Below the pieces are notes generated by a model that worked only from the letters and a program-made list of their open reading frames with translations, was not told where the DNA came from and made no database searches. Shown here one piece after another: positions 6,156 to 12,637 of a DNA stretch of 12,658 bases (position 1 is its first letter; every line of letters starts with the position of its first letter). The stretch spans positions 1 to 12,658 of the forward strand of contig CAILKC010000305.1 of NCBI GenBank assembly GCA_903834675.1. The letters are read 5' to 3'. This DNA comes from an uncultured Victivallales bacterium (lineage in GTDB: Bacteria; Verrucomicrobiota; Lentisphaeria; Oligosphaerales; JAFGRS01). A program made the position numbers and the translations under genes.

Positions 6156-7253
6156 TCAGAGCTTGCCGAGGCGCTTTAACACCTGCAGAATGTCGTCGTC
6201 TGTGCCCCGCTGTTTGACCGCGCGCTTGGCCTCCCGCTCCAGGTTGACGTCGAGCTTCGGGAGATCGACGTACTGCTCGAGCGACTTGCGGACCTTCACT
6301 TGCGCATGCTGCTCATTGCGTTTGTTGAAGTCAGCCAGCAGTTCGGCCGGTTTGCGCGAATACAACAGCGCCACCGTGATGAACGGCTGCGTCCGCTCTG
6401 GATTCTCCACCACGCTGTACACCGGCGCCACATTCAGGTCGTTGAAGTACTGCAACACATCGTAGAATACGGTCGGGTCGCCACCTTCGGGGACCTCGAC
6501 CAGGAAAAGAGCCTCGATCGGCGCCTCGGGCGCCAGCAACAAGGGGTTGATGTTGGCGTCCAACTGCTTCTCGAAGGGCTGCGCCGGGTCGTAATCGAAG
6601 TAGGTAAAGTGGTTAAAGTACGGCCGCGCGGTGAAAAGCCCGAAGTCCTCGGGGTCGATGTGACCATCCAGCAAGCGCAGCGTGTCATTCTTGTCGGGAA
6701 TCGCCAGGAACACGCGCAAAGAATCGACGATCATGACGTTGAACGCTTCTTCAGAAAGCCGCGACTCGAACTTCACGCGGTTGCTGAACAGCAGGATGTT
6801 GCCGGTGTTGCCACTGTCGATCGCTTCCGACAGCGGGCCACGCAAGAAGTCGATGGTGTTGCGGACGAATTCGGCCGGCTCAAGCTCGGCGTACGGCAGG
6901 ATCAGCCCGAACGAGGTTTTCTCGGCCTCGGGAATGCTCTCGCGACGCGCCAGATCCTGCAACAAGCCGGTGGTGATGCCATTGCCCGTACCGCCGCCAG
7001 TGCTGCTGAAGACCATGCTACCGCGGGCCATCTCCTGCAGGTCCCGGCGCACGGACAAGTAGGCGTCATGCCCGATCGCCGGATTCTTGCGTGAGCCGCG
7101 GAACTGGCCGTGCTGGTCGTGAACCACCGCCAGAACCCGCCGTCCCGCCACCGGGATCTTAGTCAATTCCGTCTCGGAGACATTGATGATCGTCGCCTCG
7201 GCGTCAAGCTTGCTGGCGACCTTGGTTCCCGCGCCGCCGATTCCGATAATCAT
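6156..7253 (-). CDS. Tubulin/FtsZ-superfamily GTPase, TubZ-like
   Basis: This 365-residue protein has the GTP-binding landmarks of the tubulin/FtsZ superfamily. A GIGGAG loop (4-9) opens the protein, N-V-S-E-T-E-L (24-30) follows, R-K-N-P-A-I-G (55-61) matches the FtsZ T3 loop, and the signature STGGGTGNG (84-92) binds phosphates. LILPYAELE (117-125) corresponds to the FtsZ PFxxE region. HIDPED (198-203) sits where the T7 loop N-x-D-x-x-D activates GTP hydrolysis in the neighbouring subunit, so both acidic residues are kept and a polymerising GTPase is expected. The C-terminus (about 318-365) is helical and basic, as in TubZ tails that contact TubR. The ATG at 7253, with GGAGG 9 nt upstream, lies one base after the wHTH stop; an upstream ATG would add 26 unconserved residues inside that gene. 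It lacks the conserved FtsZ C-terminal peptide. A cell-division or cytoskeletal role remains possible. Confidence 0.85.
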   Translation of the reverse strand: MIIGIGGAGTKVASKLDAEATIINVSETELTKIPVAGRRVLAVVHDQHGQFRGSRKNPAIGHDAYLSVRRDLQEMARGSMVFSSTGGGTGNGITTGLLQDLARRESIPEAEKTSFGLILPYAELEPAEFVRNTIDFLRGPLSEAIDSGNTGNILLFSNRVKFESRLSEEAFNVMIVDSLRVFLAIPDKNDTLRLLDGHIDPEDFGLFTARPYFNHFTYFDYDPAQPFEKQLDANINPLLLAPEAPIEALFLVEVPEGGDPTVFYDVLQYFNDLNVAPVYSVVENPERTQPFITVALLYSRKPAELLADFNKRNEQHAQVKVRKSLEQYVDLPKLDVNLEREAKRAVKQRGTDDDILQVLKRLGKL

Positions 7254-7254
7254 G

Positions 7255-7584
7255 TCACGAGCCCTCCAGAAATGCCGATGGCCTGGGAGTGTACCTCTGA
7301 CGGAGCACAAGCGCTTCAAGAGCCTTGGCACCGTGGCGGGTGATGTAGAGATTGCGGCGATTCCCTTCGCCGCGCAGGGAAACGAAGCGCAACGCGCCCA
7401 GCGCCTCGACCGCCGCTACGGCAGTCTGCTTGGTCCGGGTGATCGAACAGCGCTTGAGGTCGTCAAAACAGTTGGTGATGTTGTACTTGGCCTGGCGACC
7501 CTCAGACTGGGCCGCCCAATAGAGCACCAGGAAGTGGGCTTCCGAGAGGTTCGCAACCTGTTCTTCGAAAAGTTCTTCCTTCAT
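7255..7584 (-). CDS. Winged-helix DNA-binding protein, TubR-like partner of the tubulin homologue
   Basis: The 109-residue protein has a winged helix-turn-helix pattern. Helices span about residues 13-28 and 38-47, a recognition helix about 49-64 (TRTKQTAVAAVEALGAL), and a wing about 66-83 (V-S-L-R-G-E-G-N-R-R-N-L-Y-I-T) rich in arginine and ending in the usual Y-I-T-x-x-G turn (80-85). Size and fold resemble MarR/PadR-type regulators and the TubR adaptors of TubZ systems. The ATG at 7584 has AGGAG 4 nt upstream, a slightly short spacing. Its stop is one base from the start of the tubulin-like gene, so both are translated from one message. The promoter lies about 30 nt upstream, inside a run of pentamers like those in the array at 7821-7905. 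I infer it binds these repeats, represses its own promoter and may link DNA to the GTPase filament. A plain regulator is the alternative. Confidence 0.75.
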   Translation of the reverse strand: MKEELFEEQVANLSEAHFLVLYWAAQSEGRQAKYNITNCFDDLKRCSITRTKQTAVAAVEALGALRFVSLRGEGNRRNLYITRHGAKALEALVLRQRYTPRPSAFLEGS

Positions 7585-7612
7585 GAGACTCCTGGCGCTG
7601 CATCGCCGACTT

Positions 7613-7637
7613 CGTACCTCACTATACTATAGTTCAC
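7613..7637 (-). promoter_or_regulatory. Candidate operator: five pentamers over the wHTH promoter
   Basis: Read on the minus strand this 25-bp stretch divides into GTGAA, CTATA, GTATA, GTGAG and GTACG. CTATA, GTATA and GTGAG also occur exactly as units of the array at 7821-7905. The stretch contains the perfect inverted repeat CTATA-C-TATAG (7622-7632) and covers the -10 box, so a bound protein would block transcription. Autoregulation by the wHTH protein is inferred. Confidence 0.5.
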
Positions 7638-7648
7638 CATTGATGCAA
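7621..7648 (-). promoter_or_regulatory. Sigma70-type promoter of the wHTH-tubulin cassette
   Basis: On the minus strand TTGCAT (7643-7648) and TATAGT (7621-7626) are separated by 16 bp, each a good match to consensus. The expected start near 7614 leaves a leader of about 30 nt before the wHTH ATG. It is the clearest promoter in the window besides that of the tRNAs. Confidence 0.65.
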
Positions 7649-7677
7649 CCGCTGCGCTGACGGGTCAGGCCGCAAGG

Positions 7678-7699
7678 CGGCTTCAAGCAAGAGAAGCCG
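7678..7699. other. Perfect 7-bp stem-loop upstream of the cassette promoter
   Basis: CGGCTTC (7678-7684) pairs with GAAGCCG (7693-7699) around an 8-nt loop. It lies between the pentamer array and the cassette promoter. It could end leftward transcription arriving from rfbA, but no T-run is seen. A smaller stem TCTTCA/TGAAGA occurs at 7783-7798. Confidence 0.3.
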
Positions 7700-7820
7700 G
7701 CTCGATCTGACAGGCATCTGCCGTGACTTCAGTTGCCTTTTCAGAAGCCCGCGACGCGCCCGGCGATCCTGAAGCAGCGTCGTCTTCAAGACTGAAGATA
7801 ACCCCCAGCGCTAAAGAGAA

Positions 7821-7905
7821 GTAGACTATAAGCTAGTGCAGTAAGGTTAAGTAGTTTGAAGTACAGTACCGACTAGTAGCGTATACTGTAGTAGCGTAAG
7901 GTGAG
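7821..7905 (+). repeat. Array of 17 degenerate pentamers (GTRNN), candidate centromere-like iterons
   Basis: Cut into consecutive 5-mers from 7821, the sequence gives 17 units in unbroken register. G stands at unit position 1 in 13 of 17, T at position 2 in 15 of 17, and a purine at position 3 in 14 of 17. Typical units are GTAGC (twice), GTAAG (twice), GTATA, GTACA and GTGAG. The stretch is about 41% G+C in surroundings that are clearly more GC-rich. It contains a 10-bp direct repeat (TAGTAGCGTA at 7874-7883 and 7889-7898). No gene reads through it. A 5-bp step is about half a helical turn, so every second unit faces the same side of the DNA. It lies about 170 bp upstream of the wHTH promoter. 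By analogy with tubC iterons I infer a binding array for that protein; an origin or a regulatory array are other options. Confidence 0.65.
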
Positions 7906-7942
7906 AGGGATGGGCGTAACCACCAGCAGCACAGGGAAATGA

Positions 7943-7951
7943 GTACCTCAC
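7943..7951 (-). repeat. 9-bp repeat of the operator half (GTGAGGTAC)
   Basis: GTACCTCAC here is identical to 7614-7622 within the cassette promoter, in the same orientation. Read on the minus strand it is the pentamer GTGAG followed by GTAC. With the array and the operator it makes a third place in this intergenic region with the motif. Confidence 0.35.
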
Positions 7952-8040
7952 GGTGGATCCTACAGCCCGGGCTCACTTAGCCGCGCCGAGGCGTTCTGGG
8001 GTCCACAAGCGGCCACAGGTCGCGAAGGCGCCCGCAAGCC

Positions 8041-8184
8041 GAGGGCTCTGCGAGAGCTTCCGCGGTACATGGGGGTCTTGCAGAGACGGCGGGTACCGCG
8101 AACCCGCCCGAAACGGGCCGGGCATCGCGGGCTCCAGGGCCAGACGCGGGGTTCTGCACGCGCCTCTCCATAGTGGAAGGCGCG
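8041..8184. other. Hairpin-dense GC-rich intergenic block, possible structured RNA
   Basis: Within 144 bp there are five inverted repeats: GCTCT/AGAGC with a 3-nt loop (8045-8057); CGCGGTAC/GTACCGCG, 8 bp (8061-8068 with 8093-8100); GGCGGGT/ACCCGCC, 7 bp (8088-8094 with 8102-8108); GCCCG/CGGGC with an AAA loop (8106-8118); and an 11-bp stem with one bulged C and a TAG loop (8159-8184). The third stem excludes both the second and the fourth, so two alternative folds exist, as in switches and attenuators. I could not match it to RNase P RNA, tmRNA, SRP RNA or a riboswitch I know. The strand is unknown. Chance symmetry in GC-rich DNA is the alternative. The rest of the gap (7952-8040 and 8185-8271) shows nothing I can name. 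Confidence 0.35.
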
Positions 8185-8271
8185 CGCCTGGGGTGGGGTG
8201 GCAAATCCGCGCCGGAGCGAGCTCCCCGGGCCATGGGGACCGATCCGCTTAGAGAAGCGCCTGGGTTGTGA

Positions 8272-9150
8272 TCAAACCACGCTGTCGAGTTCCTCGGCCA
8301 GGAGGCGCCGCAGGTAGTCTCCGTAGTCGGAGCGCGGCGCCTTGGTGGCCAGGACGGTAAAGGCGTCCAGGCTGATAAAACCACGGCGGAAGGCGATCTC
8401 TTCGGGGCAGGAGATCTTGAAGCCCTGCCTGGCTTCTATAGCATGGATGAACATACTGGCGTCGAGCAGCGCCTGGGGAGTGCCCGTATCGAGCCAGGCG
8501 ATGCCGCGACCGAGTCGCGTCACGCTGAGTCGGCCTTCCGTGAGGTAGCAACGGTTCAGGTCGGTGATCTCGAGTTCGCCCCTGGCCGAGGGTTTCAGGT
8601 TCTTGGTCTTGGGGACCACATCGGGGCCATAGAGATAAAGACCTGGGACCGCATAGTGGCTCTTGGGCTGCGCCGGCTTCTCCTCAAGGCTGAGGACGTG
8701 GCCGTCGCGGTCAAACTCGACCACGCCATAGCGTTCCGGGTCACTGACCGGATAGCCAAAAACGAGAGCCCCGCCGCGGAAATCGCGCACGATCTCATCC
8801 AGGTTAATGCGACCGTAGAAGAGGTTGTCGCCCAGGATCAGCGCGACGCTGTCACCGCCGATGAAACTTTCTGCCAGCAGGAAGGCTTGGGCAATGCCTT
8901 CAGGACGAGGCTGGATCTGGTAGGTCAGAGACAGGCCCCAGGCGCTGCCATCCCCGAGCAGATCGCGGAAGCGCGGCACGTCGCCGGGGGTGCTGATGAT
9001 GAGGATGTCACGCAGGCCCGCCAGCATCAGCGTCGACAGCGGGTAGTAGATCATGGGCTTGTCGTAGACGGGCTGCAACTGCTTGCTGGCCACCTGGGTC
9101 ATGGGGTAGAGGCGCGTGCCGGAGCCGCCGGCGAGGATGATGCCTTTCAT
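8272..9150 (-). CDS. rfbA: Glucose-1-phosphate thymidylyltransferase (RmlA/RfbA)
   Basis: The 292-residue enzyme makes dTDP-glucose from glucose-1-phosphate and dTTP, the first step toward dTDP-L-rhamnose and other dTDP sugars of cell-surface glycans. It opens with the nucleotidyltransferase signature [13 protein letters not shown] (6-18). [12 protein letters not shown] follows (22-33), with K31 in the sugar-nucleotide site. PEGIAQAF (83-90), the metal-binding GDN (107-109), EEKP (156-159), GELEITDLN (191-199) and WLDTGT (219-224) are all standard for RmlA. Length matches the family. I start at the ATG at 9150 because GGAGGT lies 9 nt upstream and the protein then begins MKGIILAGG; an ATG at 9177 would add nine unconserved residues and bury that site. 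No rmlB, rmlC or rmlD lies in the window. The upstream minus-strand neighbour ends 108 bp away. Confidence 0.96.
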   Translation of the reverse strand: MKGIILAGGSGTRLYPMTQVASKQLQPVYDKPMIYYPLSTLMLAGLRDILIISTPGDVPRFRDLLGDGSAWGLSLTYQIQPRPEGIAQAFLLAESFIGGDSVALILGDNLFYGRINLDEIVRDFRGGALVFGYPVSDPERYGVVEFDRDGHVLSLEEKPAQPKSHYAVPGLYLYGPDVVPKTKNLKPSARGELEITDLNRCYLTEGRLSVTRLGRGIAWLDTGTPQALLDASMFIHAIEARQGFKISCPEEIAFRRGFISLDAFTVLATKAPRSDYGDYLRRLLAEELDSVV

Positions 9151-9258
9151 GGGGGCCAAACCTCCATCGTGTTTCACGGCGTTCCGCAGGACGCCTGGGC
9201 GGTCAGGTACTCAGGCTGTATCGCGTTCTTCCGACCTGCCTCTGGCTCCCCAGACGGC

Positions 9259-10587
9259 CTAGGTCACCAGCCAGCGGTCGACCAGGTCACCGGCCGCCTC
9301 GGGCAGGATGCCAGCACTGCGGGCCAGCTCGAGGACGGTATAGCGTTCACGCACCTCGTGGGCATGGAGCACGGCGGCGATAAAGTGTTCACGGCTGACA
9401 CCGATATCGGCCAGCCGGTGGGCAGCTCCAGCGCGCCGGAGGACCTCCTTGATGAGCTGGGGCGGCCGGTACAGTACCGAGAGGGCAGAACGGAGCTCCT
9501 CCCAGCGTCCCGGAGTCTGCCGGAGCAAGTGGGCGGCCTGCTCCTGGCGTTGCCGCTTGAGCGCATGCTTTTCCTCGACCACGTCGGCAAAGCGTTGCCA
9601 GAAGGCGGGGTCGGTGCGGGTGACCCCGGAGCGAATGGTGCGCGGGGTGTGTCCAAAGAGTTCCTCGTAGAGGGCAGCGCAGAAGATGGTAGCGACGCCG
9701 ACCTGTCGGCCATGGAGGTCATGGTGGCTGCCGTCCCGCGCGGCCATCATATCGAGAGTGTGGCTGATGAGGTGTTCGCCGCCCGAGGCCGGCGACGAGG
9801 TCCCCGCCATCGTCATACTAAACCCGGTCAGGATGATCGCCTCGAAGAGGGCAGCGATACCGGCAGTCGTGCGCGCCGCGATCTGCTCTGGAGCCGCCAT
9901 ATAAGCGGGCTCGATATCACGGATCAGGTCGGCGCAGACCGGGCAGTAGTACTCGTTGAAGAGGATTCGGTTGAGCATCCAGTCGGCCGTGCTCACGGGT
10001 TTGGCCAGGACATCACCCAGGCCAGCGGCCGTCATCTCAGCCGGGGCCGCTTGCAGGATCTGCGGGGTGGTCACCACCGCCACCGCTTCGCGTCCGTGGA
10101 GCAGGCACTTCACGCCCTTGACGGTGGGCGCGATGTTGGCCGAGGTATAGCCGTTCATGCTAGCGGCGGTAGGGACCACCACGTAGGGGCGTCCCGCGTC
10201 GGCCGCGATCCACTTCACCAAGTCATTCACCACCCCAGCGCCGACGGCCACAAGCAGGCCCTTGGCGGGGAGGCGGGGACGCAAGGCGTCGCGGGTCAGA
10301 TCGTCACAGATCGGATCGCCGCCGCCGACCGGGTCCGGGATCAGCACTTCGGTAGGCTCGACGCCGGCGCTGGCGAAGGCATTGAGTACGGCGGTTCCCG
10401 CCACGGCGCGAGTGCGGGCATCATGGACGACGATAGCCTGGCGGTCAAGGCCCAGTCTGACAATCAGGTCGGGCAGGTCGCCGATGGCTGTCGGCGCCAG
10501 CCTCACCTCGCGGACTCCGACCTGATGGCGTCGGCCACAGGCGGAGCAGTCCATCGCGGTGCCCACATACTGCGCTACGGTCTTCAT
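9259..10587 (-). CDS. egsA: sn-Glycerol-1-phosphate dehydrogenase (EgsA/AraM family)
   Basis: The 442-residue protein belongs to the iron/zinc-dependent dehydrogenases related to glycerol dehydrogenase. Members of this branch reduce dihydroxyacetone phosphate to sn-glycerol-1-phosphate, the backbone of archaeal ether lipids; Bacillus AraM is a bacterial example. Visible landmarks are the dinucleotide-binding VGAGVVNDLVKW (115-126), PTAASMNGYTSANIAP (139-154), GLGDVLAKPVS (189-199) with metal ligand D192, GGEHLISHTLDM (269-280) with H272, and LHGRQVGVAT (291-300) with H292. The N-terminus carries C-S-A-C-G-R-R-H (14-21), a zinc-knuckle-like motif, and C-P-V-C occurs at 215-218. The ATG at 10587 places this motif just inside the protein; the ATG at 10647 adds 20 unconserved residues. 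A GGAG only 2 nt before the ATG and an AGGA further up make the ribosome site ambiguous. The gene is divergent from the exported protein gene. Confidence 0.88.
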   Translation of the reverse strand: MKTVAQYVGTAMDCSACGRRHQVGVREVRLAPTAIGDLPDLIVRLGLDRQAIVVHDARTRAVAGTAVLNAFASAGVEPTEVLIPDPVGGGDPICDDLTRDALRPRLPAKGLLVAVGAGVVNDLVKWIAADAGRPYVVVPTAASMNGYTSANIAPTVKGVKCLLHGREAVAVVTTPQILQAAPAEMTAAGLGDVLAKPVSTADWMLNRILFNEYYCPVCADLIRDIEPAYMAAPEQIAARTTAGIAALFEAIILTGFSMTMAGTSSPASGGEHLISHTLDMMAARDGSHHDLHGRQVGVATIFCAALYEELFGHTPRTIRSGVTRTDPAFWQRFADVVEEKHALKRQRQEQAAHLLRQTPGRWEELRSALSVLYRPPQLIKEVLRRAGAAHRLADIGVSREHFIAAVLHAHEVRERYTVLELARSAGILPEAAGDLVDRWLVT

Positions 10588-10721
10588 GTCTCCAGTCCAT
10601 CCTGAGCCGCACGTGGTCTCTGGTCCAGGCCACGGTGCGGCTGGCAAAGCCGTAGCCGCCCGCTACTGTTACCCCGAAACGGCCGACTGCCAGTCGTGCT
10701 GCCTCAGCCCGGAGTAAGACC

Positions 10722-12470
10722 ATGAAACGCCTGTCCGTGCTCGCTGTCTGTTTGTGTCTGTGGATGACCAGCGTGGCCTGGATCGACTACGAAGACAAGG
10801 TGGTTCGGAAGGAGCCGGTCTTCGGCAAGGAGTTCCAGGGGTTCGCGCTGCTCTTGAGCACGGAGAGGGTGGAGTTCGAGCAGGAGAGTCGCGAGCTTAT
10901 CCACGTGGTGCTGCGCAACAGCACGGACGCCTTGAGCGTGGTGCCGGAGCCAGGCGGAAAACGCGACTGTGGCCTGCTGATCATCCTGGCGGACAAGGGC
11001 GGCGGCACCAGCCTGGTCTCGCAGAATCTGCTGAACCCGGAGCAGCCGTTATGGTCCGGCAAGGTGACCGCCAAGGCGAGTACGGAACTGGCCAGCATCG
11101 CCTTTGACGATCTGGCCTTGGCGTCCTTCAGCGAGTACGAGAATGGCCTGCCGTCCGTCAAGCCTGAGGTGCGCCGGGTCACGGGCGCCAGCCTGACGCC
11201 GCAGCTCTTCGTGGTGCGAGCCATTCTCTATGGTGCGGCGCCGGGGAAGCGGCCGGACTTCGCGGTGGCGTCGGACCCCTGGCCAGTGCTGCTGCGCGCC
11301 AAGGACGGCAAGCGCATGGCCGAGGCCGAGCGGCAAGCCAAGATGAAGCAGTGGTTGGCGAAGATGTCCGAGGGGGCCTATGGCGGCATCGGGGTATCCT
11401 CGCAACTGGCCGCCTTGGGCGATGCGGCTGTCGACCCACTGCTGATCATGGCGGAGAAGCAGGATCCCGCCAAGGAAGCGGTGCGAGAGAGCCGGATCTG
11501 GGCCATTGTGACGCTCTGCAACACCGGCAGTCCGCGGGCCGAGGGGTATATCCTGGGCAAGCTGCGCGACCCCGTGGAATTTGGCGATCTGTCCTTTCTA
11601 GCCTGGCACAGCCAGGCTCTCCGCAGCCGTCGGGTGACCGCCGCGCTCCGGCAACTGGCCGAAGACGCGGCCTGCAATCGGCCCATGCCCTGGGAAGCCA
11701 AGCATGGTCCCGAGAGCCGGGGACACGGTCGCGAAATGCTCGAGTATGTGTTCAAGCACTTTGGCGGAATCAATGAGTCCATCACCGATGCCACGGCCGC
11801 CGGACTGGTCACCCTGGGGGATGAGAAGCTGCTCGCCTTCGGTCTGGTGGCCTGGAAGCCCAGTTCCGGGCAGAAGGCCATCAGCACCCTTACCCCACTG
11901 TGCAGCGGCAAGGGGCCGGTCCACAGCAACGTCAAGAAGGCGATCTTAGCCTGTCTGGCCCAGGCCGCGGCTGCCGAGGGGTTCCCAGCCTATGATCGCG
12001 AGGTGGACGTCAGCCGCCAGTGGCTGACGGGCTGTTCCTGGCTGCAGGCGCGAAAGCACCTGGACAGTGCCGCGCTGACGGCGGCGCTGCGCTGGTTAGC
12101 GCTTGAGGTGCCGCGGGATCAGGAGGCTTTGCAGGCGGAGCTGATTGCGGCGCTGAGTGGGGTAGCCGGGCCAGGCTTTCCGGTGCGGGGCACCCAGCCA
12201 CGCTTGCCGGATGACTGGGTCGCGACCTGGCGCTGGGCTCTGCAAACCTCCGGGCTCCCGACGCCGGCTGCTATCAGCTTCTGCACCCGCATGATGCGAA
12301 CCCGCGACGAACTCCCGGATGCCGTCCGCCTGGGCCTGCTGCAAGAACTCAAGCGACTCATCGGCGCTGAATTCCCCCTCGCCGATGGCAAGGTTGACCT
12401 GGAGCAATCCTGGCCCGAATGTGGCAACTGGCTGATCCAGAAGGGCTACTTCAAGAAGAAGGGCGAGTAG
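10722..12470 (+). CDS. Exported HEAT-repeat-like protein of unknown function
   Basis: The 582-residue product is not a family I can name. It begins with a typical signal peptide: MKR, a hydrophobic core L4-M15 and a likely cleavage after S-V-A (17-19). Residues about 40-190 are beta-rich, with an E-x-E-L-I-H-V-V-L-R-N-S pattern (55-67 region) that recalls the Ig-like N-terminal domains of secreted bacterial proteins. From about 205 it is helical. A segment with LAALGDAAVDPLLIMAEK (229-246), then V-R-E-S-R-I-W-A-I-V-T-L (254-265) and G-K-L-R-D (279-283) reads like a HEAT repeat, and weaker copies may follow to about 480. Such scaffolds bind other proteins. The ATG at 10722 has GGAG 7 nt upstream (10711-10714). 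It stands alone, divergent from egsA across 134 bp, where I see no convincing promoter. Confidence 0.8.
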   Translation: MKRLSVLAVCLCLWMTSVAWIDYEDKVVRKEPVFGKEFQGFALLLSTERVEFEQESRELIHVVLRNSTDALSVVPEPGGKRDCGLLIILADKGGGTSLVSQNLLNPEQPLWSGKVTAKASTELASIAFDDLALASFSEYENGLPSVKPEVRRVTGASLTPQLFVVRAILYGAAPGKRPDFAVASDPWPVLLRAKDGKRMAEAERQAKMKQWLAKMSEGAYGGIGVSSQLAALGDAAVDPLLIMAEKQDPAKEAVRESRIWAIVTLCNTGSPRAEGYILGKLRDPVEFGDLSFLAWHSQALRSRRVTAALRQLAEDAACNRPMPWEAKHGPESRGHGREMLEYVFKHFGGINESITDATAAGLVTLGDEKLLAFGLVAWKPSSGQKAISTLTPLCSGKGPVHSNVKKAILACLAQAAAAEGFPAYDREVDVSRQWLTGCSWLQARKHLDSAALTAALRWLALEVPRDQEALQAELIAALSGVAGPGFPVRGTQPRLPDDWVATWRWALQTSGLPTPAAISFCTRMMRTRDELPDAVRLGLLQELKRLIGAEFPLADGKVDLEQSWPECGNWLIQKGYFKKKGE

Positions 12471-12567
12471 CCCCGCGCTTCTCCAAGCCTGAAGGGCTGG
12501 CATTCGCCAGCGCAGGGGGGCGCAGGTCAGTTCCGTAGGTGGTGACTACTCAGGTCCTGGGGTTCAG

Positions 12568-12637
12568 GAAACGGCGAGACGGCGAGACGGGGAAACGGCG
12601 ACTGGAGGAGACGGACAGGGAGACTGGCGGAGAGGAA
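12568..12637. repeat. Degenerate 8-bp tandem repeat (GARACGGC-like)
   Basis: Cut from 12568 the sequence reads GAAACGGC, GAGACGGC, GAGACGGG, GAAACGGC, GACTGGAG, GAGACGGA, then a 6-bp unit and two weaker copies. The first four units match best. The word GGTTCAGG flanks it on both sides (12561-12568 and 12643-12650). It is intergenic and 3' of the exported protein gene, and may continue past the window edge. Confidence 0.6.

Noticed and set aside
7254..7331. Longer start for the tubulin-like protein
   Set aside because: The 26 extra residues overlap the wHTH gene; the GTPase fold starts at MIIGIGGAG with GGAGG placed correctly.
4498..7905. An integrated element starting at the tRNA-Asp genes and carrying the tubulin cassette
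   Set aside because: No integrase, no direct repeat of the tRNA 3' end elsewhere in the window, and dut with similar composition lies between.
7960..8260. RNase P RNA, tmRNA, SRP RNA or 6S RNA in the hairpin-rich block
   Set aside because: None of their conserved cores, such as GAGGAAAGTC of RNase P or GGAAGCAGC of SRP RNA, was found on either strand.
7953..8384. Small ORFs on both strands in the intergenic gap
   Set aside because: Composition is R/P/G/S-rich without domains or ribosome sites, and the minus-strand one runs into rfbA in another frame.
8443..10605. 720-residue plus-strand ORF
   Set aside because: It lies antisense to rfbA and egsA, both certain, crosses their intergenic gap and has no recognisable domain.
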